Origin: Vibrio casei | Lineage (GTDB): Bacteria > Pseudomonadota > Gammaproteobacteria > Enterobacterales > Vibrionaceae | DNA: 64,000 nt | Reading direction: 5' to 3' | Assembly: GCF_002218025.2 (NCBI RefSeq) | Contig: NZ_AP018680.1 | Location: 2,480,001 to 2,544,000 of the forward strand | In this document: positions 10,186-22,005 of the stretch, piece after piece | Layout: every line of letters starts with the position of its first letter | How positions within the stretch are numbered: position 1 is the stretch's first letter | Translations under genes and position numbers: made by a program | The notes under the pieces: generated by a model | What the model was told of the DNA's origin: nothing | Databases searched by the model: none | What the model saw: only the letters and a program-made list of their open reading frames with translations

Positions 10186-10725
10186 TTATTTGCGGAATGG
10201 GAAGTTAAAGGCAGCCAGCAGAGCTCGGCCTTCCTCATCAGAGTTTGCAGACGTCGTGATAGTAATATCAAGACCGCGAACACGATCGACTTTATCGTAG
10301 TCGATTTCCGGGAAGATGATTTGCTCGCGAACGCCCATGCTGTAGTTACCGCGTCCGTCAAAAGACTTAGCGCTAACACCACGGAAATCACGTACTCGTG
10401 GAAGAGCGATAGAAATCAAACGCTCCAAGAAATCCCACATACGCTCGCCACGCAAGGTTACTTTACAACCAATTGGGTAGCCTTCACGAATTTTGAAACC
10501 AGCGACTGATTTGCGCGCTTTAGTGATAAGAGGCTTTTGACCAGAAATGGTCGCCATATCACTTGCTGCATTCTCAAGCAGTTTCTTATCGTTGATAGCT
10601 TCACCAACGCCCATGTTTAGGGTGATTTTCTCAATCCTAGGGACTTGCATGACGCTTGTGTAGCTGAACTCTTTGGTCAGTTCAGCGACTACAGACGACT
10701 TGTAGTAATCATGCAGTTTCGCCAT
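10186..10725 (-). CDS. rplE: 50S ribosomal protein L5
   Basis: A 179-residue L5 that binds 5S rRNA and bridges to S13. The core N-M-G-V-G-E-A segment and [16 protein letters not shown] are intact. It lies 14 bases after rplX. Its leader is the S8-repressor target in E. coli; the structure was not verified here. Confidence 0.99.
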   Translation of the reverse strand: MAKLHDYYKSSVVAELTKEFSYTSVMQVPRIEKITLNMGVGEAINDKKLLENAASDMATISGQKPLITKARKSVAGFKIREGYPIGCKVTLRGERMWDFLERLISIALPRVRDFRGVSAKSFDGRGNYSMGVREQIIFPEIDYDKVDRVRGLDITITTSANSDEEGRALLAAFNFPFRK

Positions 10726-10739
10726 AGTAGAACTCCAAA

Positions 10740-11054
10740 TTACTTAATTAATTCACCGTTTGATTTGAAGAAACGCACTTTTTTGCCTTCTTCCAAACGG
10801 AAACCGATACGATCCGCTTTACCAGTAGATGCATTGAAGATTGCAACGTTAGAAGCATCAATAGCTGCTTCTTGTTCAACGATGCCACCTTGTTGACCTA
10901 GAGCCGGTTGAGGCTTTTGGTGTTTCTTAACAAGGTTGATACCTTCAACGAAAACTTTACCAGTTTCGAGAACCTTAGATACTTTACCGCGCTTGCCTTT
11001 ATCTTTCCCAGCAAGAACGATTACTTCGTCATTACGACGGATTTTAGCTGCCAT
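10740..11054 (-). CDS. rplX: 50S ribosomal protein L24
   Basis: A 104-residue L24, an early 50S assembly protein near the exit tunnel. The KOW motif [15 protein letters not shown] lies at residues 12-26. The length equals that of E. coli. It is the second gene of the spc operon, 14 bases after rplN. Confidence 0.99.
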   Translation of the reverse strand: MAAKIRRNDEVIVLAGKDKGKRGKVSKVLETGKVFVEGINLVKKHQKPQPALGQQGGIVEQEAAIDASNVAIFNASTGKADRIGFRLEEGKKVRFFKSNGELIK

Positions 11055-11068
11055 TTTATTGCCGCTCC

Positions 11069-11440
11069 TTACAGAACTTCAGGTGCTAGTGATACAATCT
11101 TCATGAATTTCGCATTACGAAGTTCACGAGTCACAGGACCAAAGATACGTGTACCGACTGGTTGCTCAGTATTGTCATTCAACAATACACAAGCATTACG
11201 GTCGAAGCGAATGACAGAACCGTCTGGACGACGAACGCCTTTACGGGTGCGCACCACTACCGCTTTCAGGACATCACCTTTTTTAACTTTACCGCGAGGA
11301 ATTGCTTCCTTAACAGTAACTTTAATGATATCTCCGATATGTGCATAACGGCGGTGAGAGCCACCCAGAACCTTAATACACATTACTCTGCGAGCGCCGG
11401 AGTTATCCGCTGCGTCGAGTGTACTTTGCATTTGGATCAT
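11069..11440 (-). CDS. rplN: 50S ribosomal protein L14
   Basis: A 123-residue L14, located at intersubunit bridge B8. [16 protein letters not shown] opens the protein, with [14 protein letters not shown] in the middle. It is the first gene of the spc operon. The 166-base gap before it holds the S10 operon terminator and the probable spc promoter. Confidence 0.99.
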   Translation of the reverse strand: MIQMQSTLDAADNSGARRVMCIKVLGGSHRRYAHIGDIIKVTVKEAIPRGKVKKGDVLKAVVVRTRKGVRRPDGSVIRFDRNACVLLNDNTEQPVGTRIFGPVTRELRNAKFMKIVSLAPEVL

Positions 11441-11510
11441 GTTAGTGCTCCGCTAAATATTAAAACTAGACCCATCACGGGTCGGGCTGCCTCTTTTACA
11501 AGGGCTGCGA

Positions 11511-11544
11511 ATTGTACCACCGTTTCTTTTAGAAAGGTAGTCAA
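11511..11544 (-). promoter_or_regulatory. Candidate spc operon promoter
   Basis: On the minus strand a TACAAT hexamer (11511-11516) lies about 70 bases before the rplN start. The nearest good -35-like TTGACT (11539-11544) is 22 bases away, longer than the preferred 17, and it overlaps the T-tract of the S10 terminator. A promoter is expected here from the E. coli spc operon, but the exact elements are uncertain. Confidence 0.35.
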
Positions 11545-11580
11545 AAAATAAACGGCTCCAAAAAAACCTTTGGAGCCGCT
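11541..11580 (-). terminator. S10 operon intrinsic terminator
   Basis: A 10-bp stem CGGCTCCAAA/TTTGGAGCCG (11553-11562 with 11569-11578) with a 6-nt loop is followed on the minus strand by TTTATTTTTTG. It lies 27 bases after the rpsQ stop and separates the S10 and spc operons. Confidence 0.85.
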
Positions 11581-11606
11581 TTAAAATCCTAAAAAATAAG
11601 GGAAAA

Positions 11607-11861
11607 TTAAATTTTCGCTTTTTCTAGAACTTTAACCAATGTCCAAGATTTAGTCTTAGACAGAGGGCGACACTCACAGATTTCAACTTTGTCGCCTTGG
11701 CCACATTCGTTGTTTTCATCGTGTGCATGTACTTTTGTCGTACGTTTGATGAACTTCCCATAAATTGGGTGTTTAACAAAACGTTCGATAGCAACAACAA
11801 TAGACTTATCCATCTTGTTGCTAATTACACGACCTTGAGTCGTACGAGTAGTTTCGCTCAT
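11607..11861 (-). CDS. rpsQ: 30S ribosomal protein S17
   Basis: An 84-residue S17 with an OB fold that binds the 16S 5' domain. [12 protein letters not shown] opens the protein, and [15 protein letters not shown] and [10 protein letters not shown] are conserved. It is the last gene of the S10 operon; its start overlaps the rpmC stop by one base. Confidence 0.99.
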   Translation of the reverse strand: MSETTRTTQGRVISNKMDKSIVVAIERFVKHPIYGKFIKRTTKVHAHDENNECGQGDKVEICECRPLSKTKSWTLVKVLEKAKI

Positions 11862-12052
11862 TATGCGCCTGCCTTACTAGTCAAAACAGTCTTAACACGT
11901 GCGATATCACGGCGTACAGCTTTCAGAGTATGAGTTTGCTGTAGTTGACCAGTCGCAGCTTGCATGCGCAAGTTGAACTGTTCACGTAGCAAATTCAATA
12001 ACTCAGCGTTAAGCTCTTCAACGCTTTTTTCGCGTAGGTCTTGTGCTTTCAT
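11861..12052 (-). CDS. rpmC: 50S ribosomal protein L29
   Basis: A 63-residue L29, a small helical protein at the tunnel exit that helps form the trigger-factor docking site. The start chosen is the ATG at 12052, overlapping the rplP stop as TGATG; a GTG one codon upstream is less likely. [10 protein letters not shown] opens the protein. Confidence 0.98.
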   Translation of the reverse strand: MKAQDLREKSVEELNAELLNLLREQFNLRMQAATGQLQQTHTLKAVRRDIARVKTVLTSKAGA

Positions 12053-12462
12053 CACATCACCTGCTTAGTTACAAAAGTTGTTTTTATAGGCAGTTTACGT
12101 GCCGCTAGGCGGAACGCTTCACGTGCCAACTCTTCAGGTACACCACCCATCTCGTACATCACTTTACCAGGCTGGATTTGGGCAACCCAATATTCTACAT
12201 TACCCTTACCTTTACCTTGACGAACTTCAAGAGGTTTTTCTGTGATAGGTTTGTCTGGAAAAATACGAATCCAGATTTGACCTTGACGCTTAACGTGACG
12301 CGTCATTGCACGACGAGCCGCTTCGATCTGACGAGCAGTGATACGACCACGGCCTACAGCTTTTAAGCCGTATTCGCCGAAACTCACATCAGTACCTTTC
12401 GCTAGACCGCGGTTACGACCAGTCATAACCTTACGGAATTTAGTACGTTTAGGTTGTAGCAT
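12052..12462 (-). CDS. rplP: 50S ribosomal protein L16
   Basis: A 136-residue L16 that helps position the acceptor arm of A-site t[14 protein letters not shown] opens the protein, and [17 protein letters not shown] is the conserved core. It is translationally coupled to rpmC by a one-base overlap and lies 11 bases after rpsC. Confidence 0.99.
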   Translation of the reverse strand: MLQPKRTKFRKVMTGRNRGLAKGTDVSFGEYGLKAVGRGRITARQIEAARRAMTRHVKRQGQIWIRIFPDKPITEKPLEVRQGKGKGNVEYWVAQIQPGKVMYEMGGVPEELAREAFRLAARKLPIKTTFVTKQVM

Positions 12463-12473
12463 CAGTCGACTCC

Positions 12474-13175
12474 TTACTTACGGCTTTGACGTGGCTTCTT
12501 CTTAGGCTTGTCAGCCTTTGGCTCTACCGCATTAGCATCTGGCATTCCACCAAGGATTTCTCCTTTGAAGATCCAAACTTTAACGCCGATCACACCGTAT
12601 TGGGTGTGAGCCGAAGAAGTTGCGTAGTCAATATCAGCACGTAGAGTATGTAGTGGCACACGGCCTTCACGGTACCATTCAGTACGCGCGATTTCAGCAC
12701 CGCCAAGACGGCCGCTTACTTCTACTTTAATACCCTTCGCACCTAGACGCATTGCGTTTTGCACGGCACGCTTCATAGCGCGACGGAACATAACACGACG
12801 TTCTAGTTGAGACGAAATGCTATCAGCCACTAATTGACCATCTAGCTCAGGCTTACGTACTTCTGCAATGTTAATTTGCGCCGGTACACCTGCGATTTTA
12901 GCTACAGCTGCGCGTAGCTTCTCAACGTCTTCACCTTTTTTACCGATAACAACACCAGGGCGAGCTGTATGAATAGTCACACGGATGCTCTTCGCTGGAC
13001 GTTCAATAACGATGCGAGATAAAGATGCTTTAGACAATTCTTTCGTTAAGAATTGACGTACCTTGAAGTCGCCGTCTAGGTTGTCAGCGAATTCGTTGGT
13101 ATTAGCAAACCATGTAGAATTCCAAGGCTTAACAATGCCAAGACGAATACCATTTGGATGTACTTTCTGACCCAT
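12474..13175 (-). CDS. rpsC: 30S ribosomal protein S3
   Basis: A 233-residue S3 at the mRNA entry pore. It has the [13 protein letters not shown] start, a KH domain with V-I-G-K-K-G-E-D-V near residue 75, and a C-terminal domain ending in a lysine-rich tail. It is an S10 operon gene between rplV and rplP. Confidence 0.99.
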   Translation of the reverse strand: MGQKVHPNGIRLGIVKPWNSTWFANTNEFADNLDGDFKVRQFLTKELSKASLSRIVIERPAKSIRVTIHTARPGVVIGKKGEDVEKLRAAVAKIAGVPAQINIAEVRKPELDGQLVADSISSQLERRVMFRRAMKRAVQNAMRLGAKGIKVEVSGRLGGAEIARTEWYREGRVPLHTLRADIDYATSSAHTQYGVIGVKVWIFKGEILGGMPDANAVEPKADKPKKKPRQSRK

Positions 13176-13195
13176 TTGCTTACTCTCCTAGTCTT

Positions 13196-13528
13196 TTAGC
13201 GATCTGCTACAACAATAGTGATGTGGCTTGAACGCTTCAAGATACGATCCGCACGGCCTTTAGCACGAGGCATAATACGCTTCATGATAGGACCTTCATC
13301 TACGAAGATTTTAGCGACTGATAGATCGTCGATATCTGCACCTTCGTTGTGTTCCGCATTTGCAATCGCAGAATCAAGAACTTTTTTAATTAGTTCAGCA
13401 GCTTTTTTGTTGCTGAATGTCAATATTTCAAGAGCTTGATCTACTGATTTACCACGGATTTGATCTGCAACTAAGCGAGCTTTCTGAGGAGAAATGCGAG
13501 CAAAGTTATGTTTAGCAATAGCTTCCAT
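13196..13528 (-). CDS. rplV: 50S ribosomal protein L22
   Basis: A 110-residue L22. A globular part with [15 protein letters not shown] is followed by the extended hairpin ([12 protein letters not shown]) that lines the exit tunnel and contributes to macrolide binding. No deletion is seen in the hairpin. It lies between rpsS and rpsC. Confidence 0.99.
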   Translation of the reverse strand: MEAIAKHNFARISPQKARLVADQIRGKSVDQALEILTFSNKKAAELIKKVLDSAIANAEHNEGADIDDLSVAKIFVDEGPIMKRIMPRAKGRADRILKRSSHITIVVADR

Positions 13529-13538
13529 TATTTACTCC

Positions 13539-13829
<291 letters not shown>

Positions 13830-13836
13830 TTATAGA

Positions 13837-14661
13837 TTATTTGTTACGACGACGTACAATGTACTTGTCAGTGCGTTTGTTCTTACGGGTTTTGAAGCCT
13901 TTAGTTGGCATACCCCATGGAGAAACTGGATGACGACCACCAGATGTACGGCCTTCACCACCACCGTGTGGGTGGTCTACTGGGTTCATTACCACACCGC
14001 GAACGGTAGGACGAACACCGCGCCAGCGGTTAGCACCAGCTTTACCAAGTTCACGCAACATGTGCTCTGCATTACCTACTTCGCCGATAGTTGCACGACC
14101 TTCAGATAATACTTTACGCATCTCACCAGAACGTAAGCGTAGAGTCACATATGAACCATCGCGAGCGACAAGTTGTGCATATGCGCCAGCTGAACGAGCC
14201 AGCTGTGCACCTTTACCAGGCTTAAGTTCAATACAGTGAATAGTCGAACCTACTGGGATGTTACGCATCGGCAGGGTGTTACCTGCTTTGATAGGCGCAT
14301 CAACACCAGATTGGATCGCATCACCAGCTTGAATGCCTTTAGGTGCAATGATGTAACGACGTTCACCGTCTGCATACAATACTAAAGCAATGTTTGCACT
14401 ACGGTTTGGATCGTATTCAAGACGTTCAACTTTCGCTGGAATACCGTCTTTAGTACGTTTAAAGTCAATTACACGGTAGTGTTGCTTGTGACCACCACCA
14501 ATGTGACGAACAGTAATACGACCGTTATTGTTACGACCACCATTTTTAGAGTTTTTCTCTAAAAGCGGTGCGTAAGGCTTACCTTTGTGAAGGTCAGCAT
14601 TAACTACTTTAACAACGTGGCGACGACCAGGGGAAGTCGGCTTACACTTAACAATAGCCAT
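13837..14661 (-). CDS. rplB: 50S ribosomal protein L2
   Basis: A 274-residue L2, needed for subunit association and peptidyl-transferase function. [14 protein letters not shown] opens the protein, and the conserved [16 protein letters not shown] segment near residue 225 includes the histidine close to the catalytic centre. It lies between rplW and rpsS. Confidence 0.99.
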   Translation of the reverse strand: MAIVKCKPTSPGRRHVVKVVNADLHKGKPYAPLLEKNSKNGGRNNNGRITVRHIGGGHKQHYRVIDFKRTKDGIPAKVERLEYDPNRSANIALVLYADGERRYIIAPKGIQAGDAIQSGVDAPIKAGNTLPMRNIPVGSTIHCIELKPGKGAQLARSAGAYAQLVARDGSYVTLRLRSGEMRKVLSEGRATIGEVGNAEHMLRELGKAGANRWRGVRPTVRGVVMNPVDHPHGGGEGRTSGGRHPVSPWGMPTKGFKTRKNKRTDKYIVRRRNK

Positions 14662-14676
14662 TTTTAACTACTCCTG

Positions 14677-14979
14677 TTACTCAGCACCGCCAACGAAGTC
14701 AAGGTCTTGACCTTCCTTCAAGGTAACGTAAGCTTTTTTCACGTCTGAACGACGGCCTTCACGCATACCTTGACGCTTGGTCTTACCCTTAAGAACTAGG
14801 GTATTTACAGACTTAACTTCAACTTCAAATAGCTTCTCTACAGCTGCTTTGATCTCTTTTTTAGTTGCGTTAATAGCAACTTTGAAAACGATTGTGTTTG
14901 CTTTTTCAGCAGCCATTGTCGCTTTTTCAGAGATATGTGGAGCACGTAGAACTTTTAGTAGACGCTCTTCACTGATCAT
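14677..14979 (-). CDS. rplW: 50S ribosomal protein L23
   Basis: A 100-residue L23, the docking protein for trigger factor and SRP at the tunnel exit. It has the I-S-E-K-A-T motif near residue 17 and the [12 protein letters not shown] strand. Its start overlaps the rplD stop by four bases (ATGA), indicating coupled translation. Confidence 0.99.
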   Translation of the reverse strand: MISEERLLKVLRAPHISEKATMAAEKANTIVFKVAINATKKEIKAAVEKLFEVEVKSVNTLVLKGKTKRQGMREGRRSDVKKAYVTLKEGQDLDFVGGAE

Positions 14980-15578
14980 GCCAGCATCTCCTCAACTTGC
15001 TTCACTGCGTCAGCAGTAATTAGAACCTTGTCAAATGCGATTAGACTTACTGGATCAATACCAGCAACATCACGTGCATCAACTTTGTAAAGGTTACGAG
15101 CAGCTAAGAATAGATTCTCGTCTACTTCGCTAGTTACGATTAAAACATCGTTTAGCTCAAGATCTTTAAGCTTAGCAACTAGGTCTTTAGTTTTTGGCGC
15201 TTCAACTGAGAAGTTATCAACAACGATTAAACGCTCTTGACGAACTAATTCAGAAAGAATGCTTTTCATAGCACCACGGTACATTTTTTTGTTTACTTTT
15301 TGGCTGTGATCCTGTGGTTTCGCAGCAAAAGTAACACCACCTGTACGCCAGATTGGGCTACGGATTGTACCAGCACGCGCGCGGCCAGTACCTTTTTGAC
15401 GCCATGGTTTAGCGCCGCCACCAGATACTTCAGAACGAGTCTTTTGAGCACGTGTACCTTGACGAGCACCTGCTGCATATGCAACAACTACTTGATGTAC
15501 AAGAGCTTCGTTAAACTCACGTCCGAAAGTAGTCTCGGAAACAGTTAGTGCATCAGCACCTTTAACCATCAATTCCAT
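14976..15578 (-). CDS. rplD: 50S ribosomal protein L4
   Basis: A 200-residue L4. The tunnel loop with [19 protein letters not shown] near residues 60-80 is intact. In E. coli L4 also represses its own operon by acting on the S10 leader, and the leader here is long enough for that. It overlaps rplW by four bases and follows rplC by 16 bases. Confidence 0.99.
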   Translation of the reverse strand: MELMVKGADALTVSETTFGREFNEALVHQVVVAYAAGARQGTRAQKTRSEVSGGGAKPWRQKGTGRARAGTIRSPIWRTGGVTFAAKPQDHSQKVNKKMYRGAMKSILSELVRQERLIVVDNFSVEAPKTKDLVAKLKDLELNDVLIVTSEVDENLFLAARNLYKVDARDVAGIDPVSLIAFDKVLITADAVKQVEEMLA

Positions 15579-15594
15579 TACTTACTCCTAGACG

Positions 15595-16224
15595 TTATGC
15601 TTTAACAGCTGGTTTTACGATAACGTTACCGCCGATAGCACCAGGGACTGCACCTTTAATAAGAAGCAGATTGCGCTCAGCGTCAACACGTACGATCTCT
15701 AGGTTTTGAGTCGTTACACGCTCAGCACCCATGTGACCAGCCATTTTTTTGCCTTTAAACACGCGACCTGGAGTTTGACATTGGCCAATTGAACCCGGTG
15801 CACGGTGAGACAAAGAGTTACCGTGAGTCATATCTTGAGTACGGAAGTTCCAACGCTTAACAGCGCCTTGGAAACCCTTACCTTTAGATGTACCAGTAAC
15901 GTCTACTTTTTTGATTTCATTGAACAGTTCTACGTTCAGCTCAGCGCCAACTTCAAACTCTTCACCGTTTTCTAAACGGAATTCCCAAAGACCGCGACCT
16001 GCTTCAACACCTGCTTTCGCAAAGTGACCAGCTTCAGGCTTAGATACACGGTTGGCTTTCTTAGCGCCTGCAGTTACTTGGATTGCAGCATAACCATCAG
16101 TTTCAAGTGTACGCACTTGAGAAACACGGTTCGCTTCAACCTCAACAACTGTTACAGGGATAGAAACGCCTTCTTCGGTAAATACGCGGGTCATACCCAC
16201 TTTACGACCGACTAGACCAATCAT
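15595..16224 (-). CDS. rplC: 50S ribosomal protein L3
   Basis: A 209-residue L3 whose long loop reaches the peptidyl-transferase centre. [13 protein letters not shown] opens the protein. The loop [15 protein letters not shown] keeps the glutamine that PrmB methylates in E. coli. It is the second S10 operon gene, 13 bases after rpsJ. Confidence 0.99.
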   Translation of the reverse strand: MIGLVGRKVGMTRVFTEEGVSIPVTVVEVEANRVSQVRTLETDGYAAIQVTAGAKKANRVSKPEAGHFAKAGVEAGRGLWEFRLENGEEFEVGAELNVELFNEIKKVDVTGTSKGKGFQGAVKRWNFRTQDMTHGNSLSHRAPGSIGQCQTPGRVFKGKKMAGHMGAERVTTQNLEIVRVDAERNLLLIKGAVPGAIGGNVIVKPAVKA

Positions 16225-16237
16225 TATCTCTTCTCCC

Positions 16238-16825
<588 letters not shown>

Positions 16826-16831
16826 CGGTGC

Positions 16832-16859
16832 ATTATACAGATCACAAAAAGGGATGCAA
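16832..16859 (-). promoter_or_regulatory. S10 operon sigma70 promoter
   Basis: On the minus strand TTGCAT (16854-16859) is separated by 16 bases from a perfect TATAAT (16832-16837), followed by a GC-rich start region. It is placed between the tuf terminator and rpsJ, as expected for the S10 promoter. Confidence 0.75.
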
Positions 16860-16910
16860 GCATTGGATGGAAATTAATCTAAGGTGTTAGATTCTTTATG
16901 CCAGATAGAC

Positions 16911-16938
16911 AAAAGGGAAGCCGAAGCTTCCCTTTTTT
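16911..16938 (-). terminator. tuf intrinsic terminator
   Basis: A 7-bp stem GGGAAGC/GCTTCCC with a 4-nt loop is extended by A/T pairs on both sides. It lies 22 bases after the tuf stop and ends the str operon before the S10 promoter. Confidence 0.9.
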
Positions 16939-16959
16939 CATACTATTAATACGGTATTA

Positions 16960-18144
16960 TTAAGCGATAACTTTCGCAACAACACCAGCACCAACTGTAC
17001 GGCCGCCTTCACGGATTGCGAAACGTAGACCTTCGTCCATCGCGATTGGCGCGATTAGCGTTACGATCATTTGTACGTTATCGCCAGGCATTACCATTTC
17101 AACGCCTTCTGGCAATTGAATGTCACCAGTTACGTCCGTTGTACGGAAGTAAAACTGTGGACGGTAACCTTTGAAGAATGGAGTGTGACGTCCGCCTTCA
17201 TCTTTTGAAAGAACATAAACTTCTGATTCAAAAGTTGTGTGTGGGTTGATTGAACCTTTAGCAGCCAATACTTGACCACGTTCAACGTCATCACGCTTAG
17301 TACCACGTAGAAGTGCACCAACGTTCTCACCTGCACGACCTTCGTCAAGCAGTTTACGGAACATTTCAACACCAGTACAAGTAGTAAGAGTTGTATCTTT
17401 GATACCAACGATTTCTACTTCGTCACCTACGCGTAAGATACCGCGCTCGATACGACCTGTTACAACAGTACCACGACCTTGAATTGAGAATACATCTTCA
17501 ATTGGTAGTAGGAATGGTTGATCTACTGCACGCTCTGGCTCTGGGATGTAGTTGTCTAGTGCTTCTGCAAGCTCAACAATTTTCGCTTCCCATTGCTCTT
17601 CACCATTTAGTGCGCCAAGAGCTGAACCTTGGATTACTGGTAAATCATCACCTGGGTAATCGTATTCGCAAAGAAGTTCACGAACTTCCATTTCTACTAG
17701 CTCTAGAAGCTCTTCATCATCAACCATGTCACATTTGTTCATGAATACGATGATGTAAGGAATACCAACCTGACGACCAAGTAGGATGTGCTCACGAGTT
17801 TGTGGCATTGGACCATCAGTTGCAGCAACAACTAGGATACCACCGTCCATTTGAGCAGCACCAGTGATCATGTTTTTAACATAATCGGCGTGTCCTGGGC
17901 AGTCTACGTGTGCGTAGTGACGCGCTGGAGTATCGTACTCAACGTGAGAAGTTGCGATTGTGATACCACGCTCGCGCTCTTCTGGAGCGTTATCGATAGA
18001 TGCGAAGTCTTTAGCAACACCACCGTACACTTTTGCAAGTGTAGTACAGATAGCAGCAGTAAGAGTTGTTTTACCGTGGTCAACGTGGCCGATAGTACCA
18101 ACGTTTACGTGCGGTTTCGTACGTTCAAATTTTTCTTTAGACAC
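16960..18144 (-). CDS. tuf: Elongation factor Tu
   Basis: A 394-residue GTPase that brings aminoacyl-tRNA to the ribosome. G1 G-H-V-D-H-G-K-T (residues 19-26), switch [14 protein letters not shown] and S-A-L are intact, with domains II and III complete. It is the last gene of the str operon and the only tuf copy in this window; many gammaproteobacteria carry a second copy elsewhere. A candidate internal promoter lies upstream. Confidence 0.99.
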   Translation of the reverse strand: MSKEKFERTKPHVNVGTIGHVDHGKTTLTAAICTTLAKVYGGVAKDFASIDNAPEERERGITIATSHVEYDTPARHYAHVDCPGHADYVKNMITGAAQMDGGILVVAATDGPMPQTREHILLGRQVGIPYIIVFMNKCDMVDDEELLELVEMEVRELLCEYDYPGDDLPVIQGSALGALNGEEQWEAKIVELAEALDNYIPEPERAVDQPFLLPIEDVFSIQGRGTVVTGRIERGILRVGDEVEIVGIKDTTLTTCTGVEMFRKLLDEGRAGENVGALLRGTKRDDVERGQVLAAKGSINPHTTFESEVYVLSKDEGGRHTPFFKGYRPQFYFRTTDVTGDIQLPEGVEMVMPGDNVQMIVTLIAPIAMDEGLRFAIREGGRTVGAGVVAKVIA

Positions 18145-18173
18145 AATCGTGTTCCTTCCTAGTTATGATTCGC

Positions 18174-18194
18174 TTTGACAAAGTTTGTGTCAAA
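18174..18194. repeat. TTTGACA/TGTCAAA palindrome upstream of tuf
   Basis: A perfect 7-bp inverted repeat TTTGACA/TGTCAAA with a 7-nt spacer lies 30 bases before the tuf start codon. No regulator can be named. It could also be a leader hairpin in tuf mRNA. Confidence 0.5.
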
Positions 18195-18211
18195 ACGCGC
18201 CAGAATTTGCT

Positions 18212-18240
18212 ATTTTATGCGTCAACTTTCATCAACGCAA
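18212..18240 (-). promoter_or_regulatory. Candidate internal tuf promoter
   Basis: On the minus strand TTGCGT (18235-18240) is 17 bases from TAAAAT (18212-18217), giving a leader of about 60 bases before tuf. The -35 matches the consensus only in its first three positions. It could supply extra tuf transcripts independent of the rpsL promoter. Confidence 0.4.
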
Positions 18241-18244
18241 TAGA

Positions 18245-18285
18245 TTCATTATTTAATAAGGCGATCAGTGATTAAACTCATCGCC
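18245..18285 (-). terminator. Hairpin between fusA and tuf
   Basis: The stem GGCGAT-c-AGT with its complement (one C-C mismatch) lies 9 bases after the fusA stop, followed on the minus strand by TTATTAAATAAT. It is a possible partial terminator or mRNA-processing signal. Confidence 0.4.
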
Positions 18286-18294
18286 AAATCAACC

Positions 18295-20391
18295 TTAACC
18301 GCGTTCTGCAATGATTGCTTTTGCAACATTGTTAGGCACTTCAGCGTACTCACTAAACTCCATGGAGTAAGAAGCACGACCTTGTGTCGCAGAACGTAAA
18401 TCAGTTGCGTAACCGAACATGACGGACAACGGAACTTGTGCACGAATTATCTTCAGGCCAGCTGTCCCCTCGTCCATACCTTCAATGATGCCTCGACGAC
18501 GGTTAAGATCGCCAACGACGTCACCCATCCAGTCTTCTGGAGTAGTTACTTCAACTTTCATCATAGGCTCAAGCAGAACAGGTTGCGCTTCAAGTGCACC
18601 CGTTTTGAAAGCCATCGAGGCGGCGATTGTAAACGCCATCTCACTTGAATCTGTTTCATGGTAAGAGCCATCAAATAATGTAACTTTGACATCCAAAACA
18701 GGATAGCCAGCAAGTACACCATTATTCATCTGCTCTTCAACGCCTTTCGCGATTGAAGTGACGAACTCTTTCGGCACAATACCATTGGCAATTTCATTTA
18801 CAAAGACAAAGCCTTCGCCTACTTCTGATGGTTCAAGTTTCAGCCATACATGACCGTATTGACCCTTACCACCGTACTCACGGATAAATTTACCTTCCGC
18901 TTTCGCCGTACCACGAATTGTTTCACGGTAAGCTACTTGTGGGTTACCAACGTTGCAATTCACGTTAAACTCACGCTTCATACGGTCAACGATGATATCT
19001 AAGTGTAGTTCGCCCATACCTGAAATCAGGATCTGCCCAGTTTCCGCATCCATATCAACACGGAATGATGGGTCTTCTGCCGCTAGTTTACTGAGAGCGA
19101 TAGTCATCTTATCTTGATCAGCTTGAGAGCTTGGCTCTACAACGATCTGAATAACTGGATCTGGAAACTCCATGCGTTCAAGAACAATTTTATGGTTCTG
19201 GTCACACAGTGTTTCACCTGTAGTCACATCTTTAAGACCAATAATGGCTGCAATATCACCAGCTCGCACTTCTTTCACTTCTTCACGCTTATTTGAGTGC
19301 ATTTGAACAATGCGACCTAAGCGTTCACGTTGTTTCTTCACAGAGTTGTAAGCCGTTTTACCGCTTTCAACAACCCCTGAGTAAACACGGATAAAAGTTA
19401 AAGTACCCACAAATGGGTCAGTTGCAACCTTAAATGCTAACGCTGAGAACGGTTCTTTATCATCGGCGTGGCGCTCTACTTCATTTTCATCTTCATCGAT
19501 ACCTTTAATTGCAGGAACATCAATTGGGGAAGGAAGGAAGTCAACCACTGCATCTAAAACAGCTTGTACACCTTTATTTTTAAATGCACTGCCGCAAGTC
19601 GCTAATACGATTTCATTATTAAGGGTACGAGTACGAAGACCTTGTTTGATTTCAGCTTCTGTCAGTTCACCTTCTTCAAGATACTTATCCATTAGCTCTT
19701 CATTGGCTTCCGCTGCCGCTTCAACAAGTTCTGTACGATATTCTTCGGCCATTTCTTGCATATCTGCTGGAATATCTTCGTACGTGAAAGTCATGCCTTG
19801 GTCAGCAGCATTCCAGTTGATTGCTTTCATCTTAATAAGATCAACAACGCCTTGGAAGTTTTCTTCCGCACCAATATTCAATTGAATGGGAACAGGCGTT
19901 GCGCCTAGACGATCTTTGATCTGTTCAACCACGCGCAAGAAGTCTGCGCCAGTACGATCCATTTTATTCACGAACACCAAACGAGGTACGTGATATTTAT
20001 CCGCTTGACGCCAAACTGTTTCTGACTGAGGTTCAACACCAGATGAGCCGCAGAACACAACAACCGCACCATCAAGTACACGTAGAGAACGCTCTACTTC
20101 GATGGTAAAGTCAACGTGTCCAGGAGTGTCGATAATATTGATACGGTGATCTGCAAACTGAGCTTCCATACCACGCCAAAACGTCGTAGTGGCGGCTGAA
20201 GTAATTGTAATGCCGCGCTCTTGTTCTTGCTCCATCCAGTCCATGGTTGCTGCACCATCGTGAACTTCACCGATTTTGTGAGAAAGTCCGGTATAGAACA
20301 AAATACGTTCGCTTGTGGTTGTCTTACCTGCATCTACGTGAGCAACAATACCGATATTACGGTAGTGCTCTATAGGAGTTTTACGAGCCAC
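18295..20391 (-). CDS. fusA: Elongation factor G
   Basis: A 698-residue translocase GTPase. G1 [10 protein letters not shown] (residues 17-26), D-T-P-G-H-V-D-F-T and N-K-M-D are present. Domains II-V follow, including the domain IV loop with [11 protein letters not shown] that enters the decoding centre. The length is a few residues below E. coli EF-G. It is separated from rpsG by 166 bases of strongly self-complementary sequence, and followed by tuf. Confidence 0.99.
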   Translation of the reverse strand: MARKTPIEHYRNIGIVAHVDAGKTTTSERILFYTGLSHKIGEVHDGAATMDWMEQEQERGITITSAATTTFWRGMEAQFADHRINIIDTPGHVDFTIEVERSLRVLDGAVVVFCGSSGVEPQSETVWRQADKYHVPRLVFVNKMDRTGADFLRVVEQIKDRLGATPVPIQLNIGAEENFQGVVDLIKMKAINWNAADQGMTFTYEDIPADMQEMAEEYRTELVEAAAEANEELMDKYLEEGELTEAEIKQGLRTRTLNNEIVLATCGSAFKNKGVQAVLDAVVDFLPSPIDVPAIKGIDEDENEVERHADDKEPFSALAFKVATDPFVGTLTFIRVYSGVVESGKTAYNSVKKQRERLGRIVQMHSNKREEVKEVRAGDIAAIIGLKDVTTGETLCDQNHKIVLERMEFPDPVIQIVVEPSSQADQDKMTIALSKLAAEDPSFRVDMDAETGQILISGMGELHLDIIVDRMKREFNVNCNVGNPQVAYRETIRGTAKAEGKFIREYGGKGQYGHVWLKLEPSEVGEGFVFVNEIANGIVPKEFVTSIAKGVEEQMNNGVLAGYPVLDVKVTLFDGSYHETDSSEMAFTIAASMAFKTGALEAQPVLLEPMMKVEVTTPEDWMGDVVGDLNRRRGIIEGMDEGTAGLKIIRAQVPLSVMFGYATDLRSATQGRASYSMEFSEYAEVPNNVAKAIIAERG

Positions 20392-20417
20392 GATTGAATC
20401 CTTTTATTAGAGACTTA

Positions 20418-20498
20418 GGGACTATTGCTATATCTAGTCTATCGGTTAAAAGCACTGCTTTACTAATATTTGCTTGCAATAGATATAGCAATAGTTCC
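20418..20498. repeat. Long inverted repeat in the rpsG-fusA gap
   Basis: ACTATTGCTATATCTA (20421-20436) has a perfect complement at 20480-20495, extendable by three more pairs. The loop is about 43 bases. It lies in the mRNA between rpsG and fusA. Its right arm overlaps the left arm of the next inverted repeat, so the two hairpins exclude each other. Confidence 0.8.
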
Positions 20499-20517
20499 TA
20501 GCATAAGCATAGGAACT
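20493..20517. repeat. Second inverted repeat in the rpsG-fusA gap
   Basis: AGTTCCTA/TAGGAACT with a 9-base loop. The left arm (20493-20500) overlaps the right arm of the long repeat. It contains the TAGTTCCTAG decamer that also occurs between rph and pyrE. Confidence 0.8.
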
Positions 20518-20522
20518 AAAGA

Positions 20523-20548
20523 AGTACTGCAAGGAACCTTGCAGTACT
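20523..20548 (-). terminator. Hairpin just after rpsG
   Basis: A perfect 12-bp inverted repeat AGTACTGCAAGG/CCTTGCAGTACT separated by two bases, starting 9 bases after the rpsG stop. The following minus-strand sequence is only moderately T-rich. It may be a partial terminator, a processing site or a barrier to mRNA decay between rpsG and fusA. Confidence 0.5.
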
Positions 20549-20557
20549 AAAAAGACA

Positions 20558-21028
20558 TTACCAGCGGTAATGTGCGAACGCTTTGTTCGCGTCTGCCATG
20601 CGGTGAACGTCTTCACGTTTCTTAACAGCAGTACCTTTGTTTTCTGACGCATCTAGCATTTCAGCAGCTAGGCGCATTGCCATAGATTTTTCACCACGCT
20701 TACGCGCAGCTTCAACCAACCAACGCATAGCAAGAGCGTTACGGCGAACCGGACGAACTTCTACTGGTACTTGGTAAGTTGAACCACCCACACGGCGAGA
20801 TTTAACTTCTACCGCTGGACGAACATTTTCAAGAGCTTCTTCGAATACAGCTAAGTGATCTTTACCAGATTTCTCAGCCATAGAATCAAGTGCAGTGTAA
20901 ACAATTTTTTCAGCAGTTGATTTCTTACCATCAACCATAAGGATGTTTACAAATTTTGCCAGCAATTCAGATTTGAACTTAGGATCTGGAAGGATCTTAC
21001 GCTGGCCTATTACGCGACGACGTGGCAT
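20558..21028 (-). CDS. rpsG: 30S ribosomal protein S7
   Basis: A 156-residue S7, the assembly initiator of the 30S head. [16 protein letters not shown] opens the protein, and [11 protein letters not shown] lies near residue 80. In E. coli S7 represses the str operon at the rpsL-rpsG junction; here that junction is 112 bases long. Confidence 0.99.
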   Translation of the reverse strand: MPRRRVIGQRKILPDPKFKSELLAKFVNILMVDGKKSTAEKIVYTALDSMAEKSGKDHLAVFEEALENVRPAVEVKSRRVGGSTYQVPVEVRPVRRNALAMRWLVEAARKRGEKSMAMRLAAEMLDASENKGTAVKKREDVHRMADANKAFAHYRW

Positions 21029-21140
21029 GGATGTTTCTCCGTTGTCTTCTTCAGGTTATCCAAAACTTTTCAGTTTTTTCAACAAAATATATTATTTAGT
21101 GTTTGGCCTTACTTAACGCTTACTTTTTTCAAAGTGAACA

Positions 21141-21530
<390 letters not shown>

Positions 21531-21606
21531 TTACGAAAATAAGCTTGTGAAAAATCTAACCCTACCTACTCACTGCATTTACACAAGAGAGAAATAGGGA
21601 CGCAAA

Positions 21607-21635
21607 ATTTTATTCATCAAGGGGGAGTGTGTCAA
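21607..21635 (-). promoter_or_regulatory. str operon sigma70 promoter
   Basis: On the minus strand a perfect TTGACA (21630-21635) is 17 bases from TAAAAT (21607-21612), giving a leader of about 85 bases before rpsL. This is one of the best promoter matches in the window. It separates the tus operon from the ribosomal genes. Confidence 0.8.
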
Positions 21636-21701
21636 GAAATATACAATCAAGAGTGATACTTTTTTCTATAATGCACAAATAAATAGACTCAACATGGTGA
21701 T

Positions 21702-21983
21702 TCATTCCCAAGTTATTATTTGTTGATGGTTTTCACTAAGAAAAACAAATCCATTAAAATCAATAACCTTACCTGTCAATACAAGTTGAAAACTCAGCCC
21801 TCTTGCTTGAATATCCGACTCTAACGCATAGCAATGATCAAGATGATCTTTTAATACACCGATGAGCACTTTTTGACTAATTAGCCCATAAACGGCATCT
21901 TCTACTAAGATAAATTGATCATCTGGATGGCTAAATTGGATGGAAGCTTCAATCGCATCGATGGATTTAATTATGTGAAGCAT
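21702..21983 (-). CDS. tusB: tRNA 2-thiouridine synthesis protein TusB
   Basis: A 93-residue DsrH-family subunit of the TusBCD complex that relays sulfur from TusA to TusE for the s2U34 modification of Lys, Glu and Gln tRNAs. M-L-H-I-I-K-S opens the protein, with L-V-E-D-A-V-Y-G in the core. It is the last gene of yheO-tusDCB, 22 bases after tusC and just before the str promoter, as in E. coli. Confidence 0.93.
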   Translation of the reverse strand: MLHIIKSIDAIEASIQFSHPDDQFILVEDAVYGLISQKVLIGVLKDHLDHCYALESDIQARGLSFQLVLTGKVIDFNGFVFLSENHQQIITWE

Positions 21984-22005
21984 AAAAATCGGCCCTTTAA
22001 TCGCA

